A stretch of 64,000 nt of DNA from Kitasatospora sp. NBC_01250 (GCF_036226465.1 NZ_CP108476.1:5518001-5582000); one strand, 5' to 3'. Shown: positions 32,429 through 41,673, counted from the stretch's first letter. Numbers and translations: made by a program. The notes: generated by a model from the letters alone, not told the origin.

Positions 32429-33454
32429 CTAGCGGATGGTCTTCGGGTCGAGCGCGTCCCGGACCGCATCTCCGAACTGGTTGAACGCGATGGTGAAGAT
32501 CATCAGCGAGAGTCCGGGGAAGATCAGGTAGGTCAGGTCGTTGCGGTAGTTGTTCACCGCGTCCTGGAACATCAGGCCCCAGTCGGGGGTCGGCTCGGTC
32601 ATGCCGACGCCGAGGAAGGAGAGGCCGGCCTCCGCGGTCACCATGGCCGGGAGCAGCAGGGTCATCTGCACCAGGATGGTGGTCGCCAGGTTGGGCATCA
32701 GTTCCTTGAAGATGATGCGCCAGGAGGAGGCTCCGGTGATCTTGGCGGCCTCGATGTACTCGCGCTCGCGCAGGCTGAGCGACAGGCCGCGCAGCAGACG
32801 GGCGGTGGCCATCCAGCCGAGGAACGTCTGCACCAGCACGATCGCGATGACGCGCATGTAGACCGGGGTCGGCCGGTCCGGCGCGACGAAGACGGCCAGC
32901 ACGATCGGGGTGAAGGCGATGAAGAAGAGCTGCTGCGGCAGGGCCAGCAGCATGTCGGTGAAGCGTCCGACGAAGTAGTCGAAACGGCCGCCGAGGTAAC
33001 CCTGCGCGACGCCGACGACGATGCCGACCACACCGGAGGCGATGGTGATGAGCAGGCCGATGCCGAGCGAGGTGCGGATGCCGTAGACCAGCTTGGCGAA
33101 GATGTCGTACCCGGCGTTCGGCGTGACGCCGAACCAGTGGGTCGAGCTCATGCCGCCGTTCGCGCCGATCGGGATGCCGGAGTCGTCGAGCAGCGACATG
33201 TCGCGCACCCCGTACGGGATGTAGGGCGACTGGCCGTACAACTTCGTGATCACCGGTGCGAGGATCGCGATCAGGATGTAGAGGATCACGATCGCGGCGC
33301 AGAACACACCGATGCGGTTGCGCTTGAAGCGGCTCCAGGCAATCTGGCCCGGGGTGCGCCCGAGGAGCGCGGCGGGCTTCTTGCCGCCGTCTCCTGTCGC
33401 GGACGCGACGAGGACCGGGTCGGTCTCTGTCGTGTCCTCAGTTGGCGTCGTCAT
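32429..33454 (-). CDS. Peptide ABC importer permease (DppC/BldKA type)
   Basis: 341 residues. A ~35-residue cytosolic start leads into FKRNRIGVFCAAIVILYILIAIL; the DppC coupling region is LREREYIEAAKITGASSW and the end FGDAVRDALDPKTIR is characteristic. First gene of the minus-strand operon. Having a permease gene before the binding-protein gene is the order described for bldK. The region upstream is AT-rich for this genome and should hold the promoter. Confidence 0.91.
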   Translation of the reverse strand: MTTPTEDTTETDPVLVASATGDGGKKPAALLGRTPGQIAWSRFKRNRIGVFCAAIVILYILIAILAPVITKLYGQSPYIPYGVRDMSLLDDSGIPIGANGGMSSTHWFGVTPNAGYDIFAKLVYGIRTSLGIGLLITIASGVVGIVVGVAQGYLGGRFDYFVGRFTDMLLALPQQLFFIAFTPIVLAVFVAPDRPTPVYMRVIAIVLVQTFLGWMATARLLRGLSLSLREREYIEAAKITGASSWRIIFKELMPNLATTILVQMTLLLPAMVTAEAGLSFLGVGMTEPTPDWGLMFQDAVNNYRNDLTYLIFPGLSLMIFTIAFNQFGDAVRDALDPKTIR

Positions 33455-34007
33455 GGTGCGAAAGCTCCCGCCGGTGTGGTCTGTGCAGCAGCAACGAGGA
33501 AGAAGTTGGTCGAACGGACTCTCGCAACTCGTTTATCGAACGTCAAGAGTTTCTCTGTAGCTGGACAGGCAGTTTTGGCTTCGTTCTGGAATGTCCACCA
33601 GGTTGTAGCTTTCAGATACTTGACAGCCTCATGACGAGACGTACCAAAACGGACATATACCGGCAAAGCTCGTTCATAAGTTCGTAACGAGGGCTTAGTC
33701 GCACCGGTATCTGAACGCCGAGGGCGGCTCTTTGTAAGGTTGACGCGCATAGATAAAGGTGTCCGTTTTGACCTGCTATGGGGTGAATACTCGTCGGTTT
33801 TCAGCGTCCGGTATCCGGACGGATTTGGCGGGAAGCCGCCGCTGGCGACTTTTCGTCAGCCATTAATGGCTTCCCGGAATCCGTCGGGAGAGGTGCTGCC
33901 CAACCCCGCTGTCGGTTACACGCCAGTGGCGAGATGTCGCCGTGAATCACGTCGAAGCCCCGGAACGATCGACGTTCCGGGGCTTCGGCCGAGCATTTTT
34001 GACATGC
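33455..34007. other. 553-bp AT-richer intergenic region
   Basis: No gene seen. The stretch 33500-33900 has the lowest GC of the window after the first 1.5 kb, with many T/A runs, and probably contains the promoter and control sites of the importer operon reading leftwards. A TTGACG lies at 33541-33546 on the minus strand, but no good -10 follows at the right distance. A terminator hairpin lies at its right end. Confidence 0.55.
33954..33986. terminator. Terminator hairpin downstream of the peptidoglycan-binding protein gene
   Basis: Perfect 13-bp stem GAAGCCCCGGAAC (33954-33966) / GTTCCGGGGCTTC (33974-33986) with a 7-nt loop. A T-run (33996-34000) lies on the plus-strand side, between the hairpin and the stop codon. 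Confidence 0.75.
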
Positions 34008-36386
34008 TCACATATGGAACTTGGAAGTGCGCTCCGCATCCGTGTTCTTGTCATAGACGGAAGCGATCGCGTCGGCCACGTCCTGGGTTGTGATCGGGGC
34101 CAAAGTACCGTCGCTCTTACGGAACTTGAGCTTGTCGAAGACCGGTCCGACAGCCGTCGCCAACTGGTTGAGGTCCCACTTGGGAACGAAGTTTCCGTTG
34201 CCATCCGGCACCAGTGTGAGCGTCTTGGCGGCGATTGCCTTGGTGAAGACGAACTTCCTGGTCGCACTGCCGGTACCGGCCAGCACGGTGACCCGGCCAC
34301 TGACGATCGCCTTGCCGAGACCGTCGGCGGCCTGCTGCAGCGCCTGCGTGGAGACCTTGGGCTGGGCGGCGGTCACCGCCAGGGTGACCGGGGCGTCCGC
34401 CTTGCCGTTGGCCCGGTCCTGGTAGCTCTGCACCACCTGGTCGACCGCCGAGTTGCCGTCCACCGCCTGACCAGCCTGACCGGGTACCACGGTCGGGTCG
34501 CCGGTGTCGCTGAACTGGACGTAGCCCTCCTTGAGCCCGTGCGCCGAGCTCGCCGCCAGGCTGTCCAGCGCGGCCTTGAGCTTGGCCCGGTCGATCCGCA
34601 TGGCCGGCGGCACCTTCTTGGTGCCACCGGCCAGCGAGCCGATCACGGTCATGGGGCCGTAGCTGTGCTTGGTCAGGCCGTCCACGGTGGCGGTGGTGTC
34701 GAAGCTCAGGCCGGCGGTCGCGGGGTCCAGCGGCAGCGTCTGGTCGCCGAGCTTGAGCTGTATCGGCTTCGCGCCGATCTGGCCCACCGTGCCGTCGAGC
34801 TGGTGGACCGCCTGGTCGCGGCTGTCACCGCCGATGTCGGTGCCCAGGACGGTGGTGCCGCGGGGCACGTCCGCCTGGTTGAGCATCAGGCCGGTGCCGT
34901 ACGCGGCGGCGCCCAGGAAGAGCACCCCGCCCACGCCGGTGACCAGCAGCTTCTGCACCTTGGAGCGGGCCTTGGGCTTGGCAGCGGCCTGCTTCTTGGG
35001 CGGCGCGGCCGCCGGGGCGGCCTCGGCGCCGCCGAGCGGCTCGGTGCCCAGGGGGGCGGGCACCGGAGCGCCGGGGGCCGGCGGCTCGGTGGCCGACCGG
35101 GGGGCGCCCGCCGCGGTGGCGGCGCCGCCGGGCCGCGGCGCAGCGGGGGCCGCGCCGTACACGCCGGCGACCGGCAGGCCCGGTATGGCCTCCTCGGGCA
35201 GTTCACCGCTGATCGGGTCGAAGCCGCCGATCTGGGTGTCCTCGGGCTCCTCGGACCCGGGCGCGCGCCGGCCGAAGGCGCCGGGCGGGTTGACCGGCGG
35301 CTGCGGCTTGGCGAACCGTCCGGGCGCGCCGGGCGTGCCGGTGGGCCGCGGGTTGGCGGTGGTCCCGAAGGGGTCCGCGGCAGGGGGCGGCGTGCCCAGG
35401 CCGGGCTGCGGGTCGGCGGCACCCGGGAACGAGGCGGCCGGGCCCTCGGGCCTGCCCTGGTACGGGTCGCCCGGGTACGGCCCGGCGTTCGCGTACGGGG
35501 AGCCGGGCGCGTACGACTGGTCGGCGCCCGGGTAGGAGGTGCCGCCGGTGTGCTGGTACGGCTGGTCGGAGTACGGGCTGCCGGTGGCCGGCTGCTGCGG
35601 TACGCCGCCGCCGAACCCGCCGCCGCCGAACTCGTTGCCCGCGAACTCGCCGCCGCCGAACGGCGAGGGCGGCGTGCCGGCGGGCCGGGGCAGCGGGGTC
35701 TGCAGGGTGCTCTCCGCGGAGAAGAGCGGGGCGGCGGGCGCGCCGCCCTGGGGGTACGGCGTCTGTCCCTGCGGCGCGGTGGGTGCGCCGGTGGGTGCGG
35801 CGGCGGGTGCGCCCACGCTCGGCGCCGGGCTGGGGGCGGCGGCGCGCGGCGCGGTGGAGCCCACCGGCTCGGGCCGGCTCTTCTGCCGGGGCCGGAACCA
35901 CTCGCCCGTCGACTCCGCCTCGGACTCGCCCTGCTGGGCCCCGGCGGGCGCCTGGGCACCGCCGGGCACCGGGGTCCCGCCGGGCGGCGTGCGCCAGTCC
36001 GGCGCCGGCGTCGGCTCCGGCCCGGCGCCCGGGGCTGCGGGCGCCGCCGGGCGGCGTCGGGCACCGGCCTCCGGCTCCGCGGCCTGCTCCTCGGGCTTGA
36101 CGGTGCTTCGCATCACCACCGGCGGGATCGGCCGGGAGCCCGGGATGTTGATCGAGATTCGGGTGGTCAGCGTCGTCTCGGTCTTGGGGACCTCGGGCTC
36201 GGTCTCCTCGTGGGCCGCCGGGCTCGGGGAGCCGAAGGGGTCGCCACCGAAGCCGTTCGCCAGCCCCGGGATGCCGTAGGGGGGAGTGCCCGACGGGTAG
36301 GCGTCGAGCCCTTCACCCGCCCGGTGGCCGGGGGGCGTCGCCCGCCGGGAGGACGGGTAGGCGCTGTCAGATTCGCGGCTGCTCAA
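34008..36386 (-). CDS. Membrane-anchored protein with peptidoglycan-binding (PG_binding_4-like) domain
   Basis: 792 residues. About 460 N-terminal residues are a cytosolic disordered Pro/Gly/Ala/Tyr-rich region. One membrane segment (LLVTGVGGVLFLGAAAYGTGLML) follows a basic KPKARSK stretch. The outer ~300 residues start VPRGTTVLGTDIGG and repeat a domain found with VanW and L,D-transpeptidase proteins (DIGGDSRDQAVHQLDGTVG). No catalytic VanW or YkuD domain follows, so it is probably structural or sensory at the wall. The start is TTG at 36386, with GGAG about 10 nt upstream. Two 19-bp direct repeats lie about 100 bp upstream. Confidence 0.82.
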   Translation of the reverse strand: MSSRESDSAYPSSRRATPPGHRAGEGLDAYPSGTPPYGIPGLANGFGGDPFGSPSPAAHEETEPEVPKTETTLTTRISINIPGSRPIPPVVMRSTVKPEEQAAEPEAGARRRPAAPAAPGAGPEPTPAPDWRTPPGGTPVPGGAQAPAGAQQGESEAESTGEWFRPRQKSRPEPVGSTAPRAAAPSPAPSVGAPAAAPTGAPTAPQGQTPYPQGGAPAAPLFSAESTLQTPLPRPAGTPPSPFGGGEFAGNEFGGGGFGGGVPQQPATGSPYSDQPYQHTGGTSYPGADQSYAPGSPYANAGPYPGDPYQGRPEGPAASFPGAADPQPGLGTPPPAADPFGTTANPRPTGTPGAPGRFAKPQPPVNPPGAFGRRAPGSEEPEDTQIGGFDPISGELPEEAIPGLPVAGVYGAAPAAPRPGGAATAAGAPRSATEPPAPGAPVPAPLGTEPLGGAEAAPAAAPPKKQAAAKPKARSKVQKLLVTGVGGVLFLGAAAYGTGLMLNQADVPRGTTVLGTDIGGDSRDQAVHQLDGTVGQIGAKPIQLKLGDQTLPLDPATAGLSFDTTATVDGLTKHSYGPMTVIGSLAGGTKKVPPAMRIDRAKLKAALDSLAASSAHGLKEGYVQFSDTGDPTVVPGQAGQAVDGNSAVDQVVQSYQDRANGKADAPVTLAVTAAQPKVSTQALQQAADGLGKAIVSGRVTVLAGTGSATRKFVFTKAIAAKTLTLVPDGNGNFVPKWDLNQLATAVGPVFDKLKFRKSDGTLAPITTQDVADAIASVYDKNTDAERTSKFHM

Positions 36387-36484
36387 TGCTGCTCTGCTCC
36401 GGGTTCGCGGCCGGACGGCTCGTCCGACGTTGCTGCGGCACCACCATACTGGGAACCCCAGGGTGGCGAACTGCTTCCCTTAGA

Positions 36485-36525
36485 ACCCGATACGTCCGGT
36501 TCCAGGACCCGATACGTCCGGTTCC
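36485..36525. promoter_or_regulatory. Two 19-bp perfect direct repeats, 22 bp apart
   Basis: ACCCGATACGTCCGGTTCC occurs at 36485-36503 and 36507-36525. The 22-bp period is two helical turns, which would place two protein-binding sites on the same DNA face. The site lies about 100 bp upstream of the peptidoglycan-binding protein gene on the minus strand. Confidence 0.6.
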
Positions 36526-36574
36526 GCACCGTCGAGCCTACGGGGCGGGCGCGTTGACTGCCCGTCGGGTCCGG

Positions 36575-37006
36575 TCAGTCCCGCTGGCGCGGAATGCCGA
36601 AGGTGAACGGCGAGCGGGTCGGCAGCGTCGCGCACACCAGACCGGGCAGCCAGCCGCCCAGGACGTACACGTACGAGTCGACCCCGGTGGCCAGGACGAA
36701 GTCGCCCTCGGGGCGGGGGGACAGCAGGACCAGCAGGACCAGGAACCAGCCGATCATCGGCACGCCCGCGCCCAGCTTGGTGCCGGTCGCCCGCAGGCCC
36801 AGGTAGCAGACGGCGCCGTTGGCGAGCAGCGCGAACAGCAGGCCGGCCGGGCTCCACAGACCCTGCACAAAACAACCGCAGAGTGAGACCAGCGCGCCGA
36901 GCACGAAGAGCACCGCGTACCAGGCGATGCGCACCGGGCGCGCCGGCAGCGGCTCGGCCAGCCGCTGGGCCCGGGTGCCGAACAGGGTGTGCAGCGGGTT
37001 GCTCAT
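36575..37006 (-). CDS. Small four-helix membrane protein (DUF6113-like)
   Basis: 143 residues with about four hydrophobic segments (AWYAVLFVLGALVSLCGCF, AGLLFALLANGAVCYLGL, MIGWFLVLLVLL, VYVLGGWLPGLVCATL). No catalytic motif. I take it for the DUF6113 family from memory of its pattern, but the assignment is not firm. The start codon overlaps the mshB stop by 1 nt (TGATG), so it is translationally coupled to mshB. A link to mycothiol is suggested only by this coupling. Confidence 0.78.
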   Translation of the reverse strand: MSNPLHTLFGTRAQRLAEPLPARPVRIAWYAVLFVLGALVSLCGCFVQGLWSPAGLLFALLANGAVCYLGLRATGTKLGAGVPMIGWFLVLLVLLSPRPEGDFVLATGVDSYVYVLGGWLPGLVCATLPTRSPFTFGIPRQRD

Positions 37007-37920
37007 CAGGACTCGATTCCGGTGGCGCCGTCGCCGGACAGGCCGGCGAACAGGTCGGTCAGCGGTCGGGTGGTGCCGGCCTCGCCGCGGGCCAGCTGGT
37101 AGTACTCGTCGGCCACCAGCGGCTGCCAGCGGTCGTTGCTCAGCGCGAAGAAGGTGCCGTCCACGGTGATCTGGGTGACGTGCGCGCGCATCGCGGCGGC
37201 CTTGCGGTCGGCGAACCCGGCGCCGTCGAGTGCCGCGTCGATCAGCTCGTCCGCGACCACGCCCGGCACGTCCTCGGGGTCGGCGGCCAGCTCGAAGCGC
37301 TCGGCGGCGGCCCGCAGCCCGGTCAGCAGCACCGAGCGCGGCATGCGGTTCCAGAAGATCCTGGCGATCCGCCAGGCCGGGCCGAGGTCGGGGCGGAAGG
37401 CGGGGTCGGCGGCGAGCTCGGCGGCGCGCATCGCGACCCGGTGCGCCTGGATGTGGTCCGGGTGCCCGTAGCCGCCGTGCTCGTCATAGGTGACCAGGAC
37501 CTGCGGGCGCACCTCGCGCACCACGGCGACCAGCTCCGCGGCGGCCTCGTCCGGATCGGCCTGCCAGAAGCAGTCGGGACGGTCGTTCTCCGGCATGCCG
37601 AGCATGCCGGAGTCCCGGTACCGTCCCCGGCCGCCCAGGAAGCGGACGTCGGTCACGCCGACCTCCCGCATCGCGGCGGCCAGCTCGCCGATCCGGTGGG
37701 CGCCCAGTTCGTCCTGCCGGTCCGCCGTCAGGTGGGCCAGCTCGGCCGGGACCACCTCGCCGCCCTCGCCGAGGGTGCAGGTCACCAGGGTGACCTGGGC
37801 GCCCTCGGCGGCGTAGCGGGCCATGGTGGCGCCGTTGCCGATCGACTCGTCGTCGGGGTGGGCGTGCACCAGCAGCAGGCGGCGGTCTGCGGTCGTGGTC
37901 CGGTCGGCGGCAGCGGTCAT
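37006..37920 (-). CDS. mshB: Mycothiol biosynthesis deacetylase MshB
   Basis: 304 residues of the LmbE/PIG-L deacetylase family. Zinc ligands are in VHAHPDDES near residue 20 and YGHPDHIQAHR near residue 155. MshB removes the acetyl group from N-acetylglucosaminyl-inositol, the second enzymatic step towards mycothiol, the actinobacterial thiol buffer. Length and the C-terminal FALSNDRWQPLVADEYYQL region fit MshB better than the conjugate amidase Mca. The ATG at 37920 is used; upstream in-frame codons look non-coding. Upstream of, and coupled to, the small membrane protein gene. Confidence 0.92.
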   Translation of the reverse strand: MTAAADRTTTADRRLLLVHAHPDDESIGNGATMARYAAEGAQVTLVTCTLGEGGEVVPAELAHLTADRQDELGAHRIGELAAAMREVGVTDVRFLGGRGRYRDSGMLGMPENDRPDCFWQADPDEAAAELVAVVREVRPQVLVTYDEHGGYGHPDHIQAHRVAMRAAELAADPAFRPDLGPAWRIARIFWNRMPRSVLLTGLRAAAERFELAADPEDVPGVVADELIDAALDGAGFADRKAAAMRAHVTQITVDGTFFALSNDRWQPLVADEYYQLARGEAGTTRPLTDLFAGLSGDGATGIES

Positions 37921-37964
37921 GGGGAGCAGCCTAACGACCGCCGCCACGACCGCTGCCCCAGGTC

Positions 37965-38159
37965 TCAGAGCTTCAGGTCATTGAGCATCCCGGCGAGGTT
38001 GCTGGTCACCTGCTGGATCGACGGCGCGATCGATGTGGAGGCGAGGTAGAAGCCCAGCAGCGAGCAGATGACCGCGTGGGCCAGCTTGAGGCCGGAGCGG
38101 CGGACCAGGACCACCACGATGACCAGCATCAGCATGGCTGCGGAGATGGACAAAGCCAT
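37965..38159 (-). CDS. Conserved small two-helix membrane protein
   Basis: 64 residues: an N-terminal helix MALSISAAMLMLVIVVVLV, a short basic stretch RRSGLKL and a second helix AHAVICSLLGFYLAST. It resembles a small membrane protein found widely in streptomycetes, but I know no function. It lies 44 nt upstream of mshB on the same strand. Codon bias supports it being real. Confidence 0.72.
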   Translation of the reverse strand: MALSISAAMLMLVIVVVLVRRSGLKLAHAVICSLLGFYLASTSIAPSIQQVTSNLAGMLNDLKL

Positions 38160-38439
38160 GACGGCTCACACCCCTTCTCGGGTGCGCCGCCCGTGCGGGC
38201 GGCGGTTGGACCGTGTCGGACAGGGTCGAACCGGATATCGATCATCCGGATCCCCGAACAAGGAATACCCGATCAGTGAGGATCGCATTACTGTCCGTGA
38301 GTCAGCGCCGGTCGTGGCGCGGGCCCTCGAAGCGGCGCAACAGCCGGTGGGAAGGGGTGCGAGGGGCTGTGCGGGCGACTTCCTGACGCTGCGCCGAACG
38401 AGTGAGCGGCGGCAGGTCGACGCCGTAAGGTGCGGTGCC

Positions 38440-40581
38440 ATGACCACTGAAGCTCCCTCAGCCACCGCTCAGGACACCTTCCCCCGGCAGTACGCGCGGA
38501 CCCTGCGCTACACCGTCGGCCAGCCCCGTTCGTTCGCCGTGGCACCCGACGGGGCCCGGGTCGTCTTCCTGCGCTCCACCGGTCGGGACCGGGCCAACCT
38601 GCTCTGGACGCTGGACCCGGCCACCGGCGCGGAGACCGTCGCCGCCGACCCCGCGCAGCTGCTCGGTGGCGGCGAGGAGGACCTCTCGCCGGCCGAGCGC
38701 GCCCGCCGCGAGCGCAGCCGGGAGGGCTCGGCCGGCATCGTCGGCTACGCGCTGGACGGTGCGGCCACGCTTGCCGCCTTCGCCCTCTCCGGGCGGCTCT
38801 TCACCGCCGACCTGGTGGCCGGCGCGGCCCGCGAGCTGCCCGCCGCCGGACCGCTGCTCGACCCGCGCCCCTCGCCCGACGGCCGCTGGATCGCCTACCC
38901 GACCACCGCGGGCGCGCTGCGCCTGATCGCGGCCGACGGCAGCGCGGACCGCGCGCTCGCGGAGCCCGAGGCGGCCGGGGTGACCTGGGGTCAGGCGGAG
39001 TTCATCGCCCAGGAGGAGATGGACCGGGACCGCGGCTACTGGTGGTCCCCGCGCAGCGATGCGCTGCTGGTCGCGCGGGCCGACGACGCGCCGGTGCAGC
39101 GCTGGTGGATCGCCGACCCGGCCAGTCCCGCGACGGTGCCCACCGAGGTCGCCTACCCGGCCGCCGGCACCCCCAACGCCGAGGTCACGCTCTGGCTGGT
39201 CACCCTGGACGGCACCCGCACCGAGGTCGTCTGGGACCGCGCCGCCTACCCGTACCTGGGCCGGGTGCACTGGTCGGCGGGCGGCGTGCCGCTGCTCCTG
39301 GTGCAGGCCCGCGACCAGCGCAGCCAGCTGCTGCTGACCGTCGACCCGGCCACCGGCGCCACCGGCGAGCTGCTCGCCGAGCGTGACGCGGCCTGGCTGG
39401 AGCTGTTCCCCGGGGCTCCCGCCTGGACCCCGGACGGGCGGCTGGTGCGGATCAGCGACGAGCCCGGCCACCGCGCGCTCCTCGTCGACCAGGTCGAGCT
39501 GACCGACGACACCCTGCACCTGCGGGCCGTGCTGGCGGTGGGTGCCGGGGAGGTCCTGTGCACCGCGAGCGCGGGCGAGGGCGCCGAGGACCAGACCCCG
39601 GGCCTGCAGGGCCTGTACGCCGTCCCGCTGGACGGCTCGGGCCCGCGCCTGCTGCGCCGGGGCGCGGCACTGGACGCGGTGCGCGGCGGCGAGGTCACCG
39701 TGCTCTCCAGCTCGGCCCTGGACCGCCCGGGCCGCCGGGCCGAGGTGCTGCGCGGTGGGGAGAGCCTCCTGACCGTCACCTCGTACGCGCAGACCCCGGT
39801 GCTCACCACCCGGCCGCAGTTCCGGCTGGCCGGGGAGCGCCGGATCCCGGCCGCCGTGGTGCTGCCGACCGGCTACGACCGGGAGCGCGACGGCCTGCTG
39901 CCGGTGCTGATGGACCCGTACGGCGGCCCGCACGCCGCGATGGTGGTGCAGGCCCACAACGCCTTCCTCAGCTCGCAGTGGTTCGCCGACCAGGGCTTCG
40001 CCGTGGTGGTCGCCGACGGCCGCGGCACCCCGGGCCGCAGCCCGGCCTGGGAGAAGGCGATCGCCTTCGACTTCGCCGGCGTCACCCTGGACGACCAGGT
40101 CGAGGCCCTGCAGGCGCTGGCCGAGGAGTTCCCGCTGGACCTGGGCCGGGTGGCCATCCGTGGCTGGTCCTACGGCGGGTACCTGTCGGCGCTGGCCGTG
40201 CTGCGCCGTCCCGACGTCTTCCACGCGGCGGTGGCCGGCGCTCCGGTGACCGAGTGGCGGCTCTACGACACCCACTACACCGAGCGCTACCTGGGCCACC
40301 CCGACGAGCGCCCGGAGGTCTACGAGGCCAACTCGCTGACCGGGGACGCGGCCCGGCTGGAGCGCCCGCTGATGATCGTGCACGGTCTGGCCGACGACAA
40401 CGTGGTGGCCGCGCACACCCTGCGGCTCTCCTCGGCCCTGCTGGCCGCGGGCCGCCCGCACACCGTGCTGCCGCTGTCCGGCGTCACCCACATGACGCCG
40501 CAGGAGCAGGTGGCGGAGAACCTGCTGCTGCTCCAGGTCGACTTCCTGAAGGAGAAGCTGGGCCTGAAGCCGACGCCGTGA
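38440..40581 (+). CDS. S9-family prolyl oligopeptidase/dipeptidyl-peptidase IV-like
   Basis: 713 residues. An N-terminal beta-propeller (DPP IV type) spans about 1-450, including EFIAQEEMDRDRGYWWSP, whose EE motif is where DPP IV enzymes bind the peptide N-terminus. The C-terminal alpha/beta hydrolase has the nucleophile in RGWSYGGYLSAL, the Asp in HGLADDNV and the His in SGVTHM. No signal peptide, so probably cytosolic. It would trim dipeptides from peptides, which fits downstream processing of imported peptides. A perfect terminator hairpin follows. Confidence 0.92.
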   Translation: MTTEAPSATAQDTFPRQYARTLRYTVGQPRSFAVAPDGARVVFLRSTGRDRANLLWTLDPATGAETVAADPAQLLGGGEEDLSPAERARRERSREGSAGIVGYALDGAATLAAFALSGRLFTADLVAGAARELPAAGPLLDPRPSPDGRWIAYPTTAGALRLIAADGSADRALAEPEAAGVTWGQAEFIAQEEMDRDRGYWWSPRSDALLVARADDAPVQRWWIADPASPATVPTEVAYPAAGTPNAEVTLWLVTLDGTRTEVVWDRAAYPYLGRVHWSAGGVPLLLVQARDQRSQLLLTVDPATGATGELLAERDAAWLELFPGAPAWTPDGRLVRISDEPGHRALLVDQVELTDDTLHLRAVLAVGAGEVLCTASAGEGAEDQTPGLQGLYAVPLDGSGPRLLRRGAALDAVRGGEVTVLSSSALDRPGRRAEVLRGGESLLTVTSYAQTPVLTTRPQFRLAGERRIPAAVVLPTGYDRERDGLLPVLMDPYGGPHAAMVVQAHNAFLSSQWFADQGFAVVVADGRGTPGRSPAWEKAIAFDFAGVTLDDQVEALQALAEEFPLDLGRVAIRGWSYGGYLSALAVLRRPDVFHAAVAGAPVTEWRLYDTHYTERYLGHPDERPEVYEANSLTGDAARLERPLMIVHGLADDNVVAAHTLRLSSALLAAGRPHTVLPLSGVTHMTPQEQVAENLLLLQVDFLKEKLGLKPTP

Positions 40582-40587
40582 CCCTGG

Positions 40588-40623
40588 GCGTCCTCGGCAT
40601 GACATCCGTCATGCCGAGGACGC
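40588..40623 (+). terminator. Terminator of the S9 peptidase gene
   Basis: Perfect 16-bp stem GCGTCCTCGGCATGAC (40588-40603) / GTCATGCCGAGGACGC (40608-40623) with an ATCC loop, 6 nt after the stop. Confidence 0.85.
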
Positions 40624-40707
40624 GACGACGCACACTGCCGCGCCCGGCGCCGCTCCGCCATCCTGGTCGGGTCAGCACAACGGCAGTAGACGACGGGGAG
40701 AGCCGCC

Positions 40708-41673
40708 ATGCCCGAGGAAGTGGCCGCGTTCAGACGGGTCAGCAAGAGCTACGGTCACGTCAAGGCGGTGAACGGGCTCGACCTGACGCTACATCCGGGC
40801 CAGACCGTGGCGCTGCTCGGTCCCAACGGCGCGGGCAAGTCCAGCAGCCTGGACCTGCTGCTCGGCCTGCGCGACCCCGACCAGGGGGAGGTCACCCTGT
40901 TCGGCGGCACCCCGCGCGCGGCGGTGGCGGCCGGGCGGGTGGGCGCGATGCTGCAGAGCGGCGGCCTGATGACCGACGTCAAGGTGCGCGAGCTGGTGCA
41001 GCTGGCCTGTGACGTGCACCCGCGCGGCCACCGGGTCGAGCAGGTGCTGCAGGACGCGGGCATCACCGAGATCGCCGACCGCCGGGTGGACAAGCTCTCC
41101 GGCGGCCAGGAGCAGCGGGTGCGCTTCGCGCTGGCGATCGCCGGGCAGAACGACCTGATCGTGCTGGACGAGCCGACCACCGGCATGGACGTCTCGGTCC
41201 GCCAGCAGTTCTGGGGCGCGATGCGCCGGCAGGCCGAGGAGGGCCGCACGGTGCTCTTCGCCACCCACTACCTGGAAGAGGCCGACTCGATCGCGGACCG
41301 GGTGCTGGTGCTGCACCGCGGGCGGCTGATCGCCGACGGCTCGTCCGCCGAGATCAAGGCCAAGGCCGGCGCCCGGCGGGTCAGCTTCGAGCTGCACGCG
41401 ACGGACGGACAGGTCGAGGAGTCCGCGCTGCGGGCGCTGCCGAGCCTGGTGGCGCTGGAGATCAGCGGCCCGGCGAGCGGGGTGCGCACGGTGCGGATCC
41501 GCTCCACCGACGCCGACGCGGTGGTGGCCGGGCTCTACCGGGCCGGCTGCTACCCGCGCGGTCTGGAGGTCACCAGCCTCGGGCTGGAGCAGGCCTTCCT
41601 GACCATCACCAGCGAGCAGGACGAGCAGGACGAGCACGACGGCACCCTGAGCGGGACGGAGCAGGCGCGATGA
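40708..41673 (+). CDS. ABC exporter ATP-binding protein
   Basis: 321 residues. Walker A is GPNGAGKSS (about residues 37-45), the signature is LSGGQEQR, Walker B is LIVLDEPTTGMD and the H-loop is FATHYLEE. The C-terminal ~100 residues form the DrrA/CcmA-type extension. Works with the ABC-2 permease encoded next (4-nt overlap). Followed by a sensor kinase gene, the arrangement seen in Bacillus yvfRS-yvfTU and the LnrLMN/LnrJK linearmycin resistance systems. The exported or displaced compound is unknown. Confidence 0.92.
   Translation: MPEEVAAFRRVSKSYGHVKAVNGLDLTLHPGQTVALLGPNGAGKSSSLDLLLGLRDPDQGEVTLFGGTPRAAVAAGRVGAMLQSGGLMTDVKVRELVQLACDVHPRGHRVEQVLQDAGITEIADRRVDKLSGGQEQRVRFALAIAGQNDLIVLDEPTTGMDVSVRQQFWGAMRRQAEEGRTVLFATHYLEEADSIADRVLVLHRGRLIADGSSAEIKAKAGARRVSFELHATDGQVEESALRALPSLVALEISGPASGVRTVRIRSTDADAVVAGLYRAGCYPRGLEVTSLGLEQAFLTITSEQDEQDEHDGTLSGTEQAR

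Noticed and set aside
33541..33546. TTGACG as -35 of the minus-strand importer operon
   Set aside because: No TANNNT element at 16-18 nt downstream; only GAGAGT at 18 nt, too weak to call a promoter.
33740..34093. 117-codon plus-strand open frame downstream of the importer promoter region
   Set aside because: Crosses a terminator hairpin and the end of the minus-strand gene; no codon bias and no recognisable protein.
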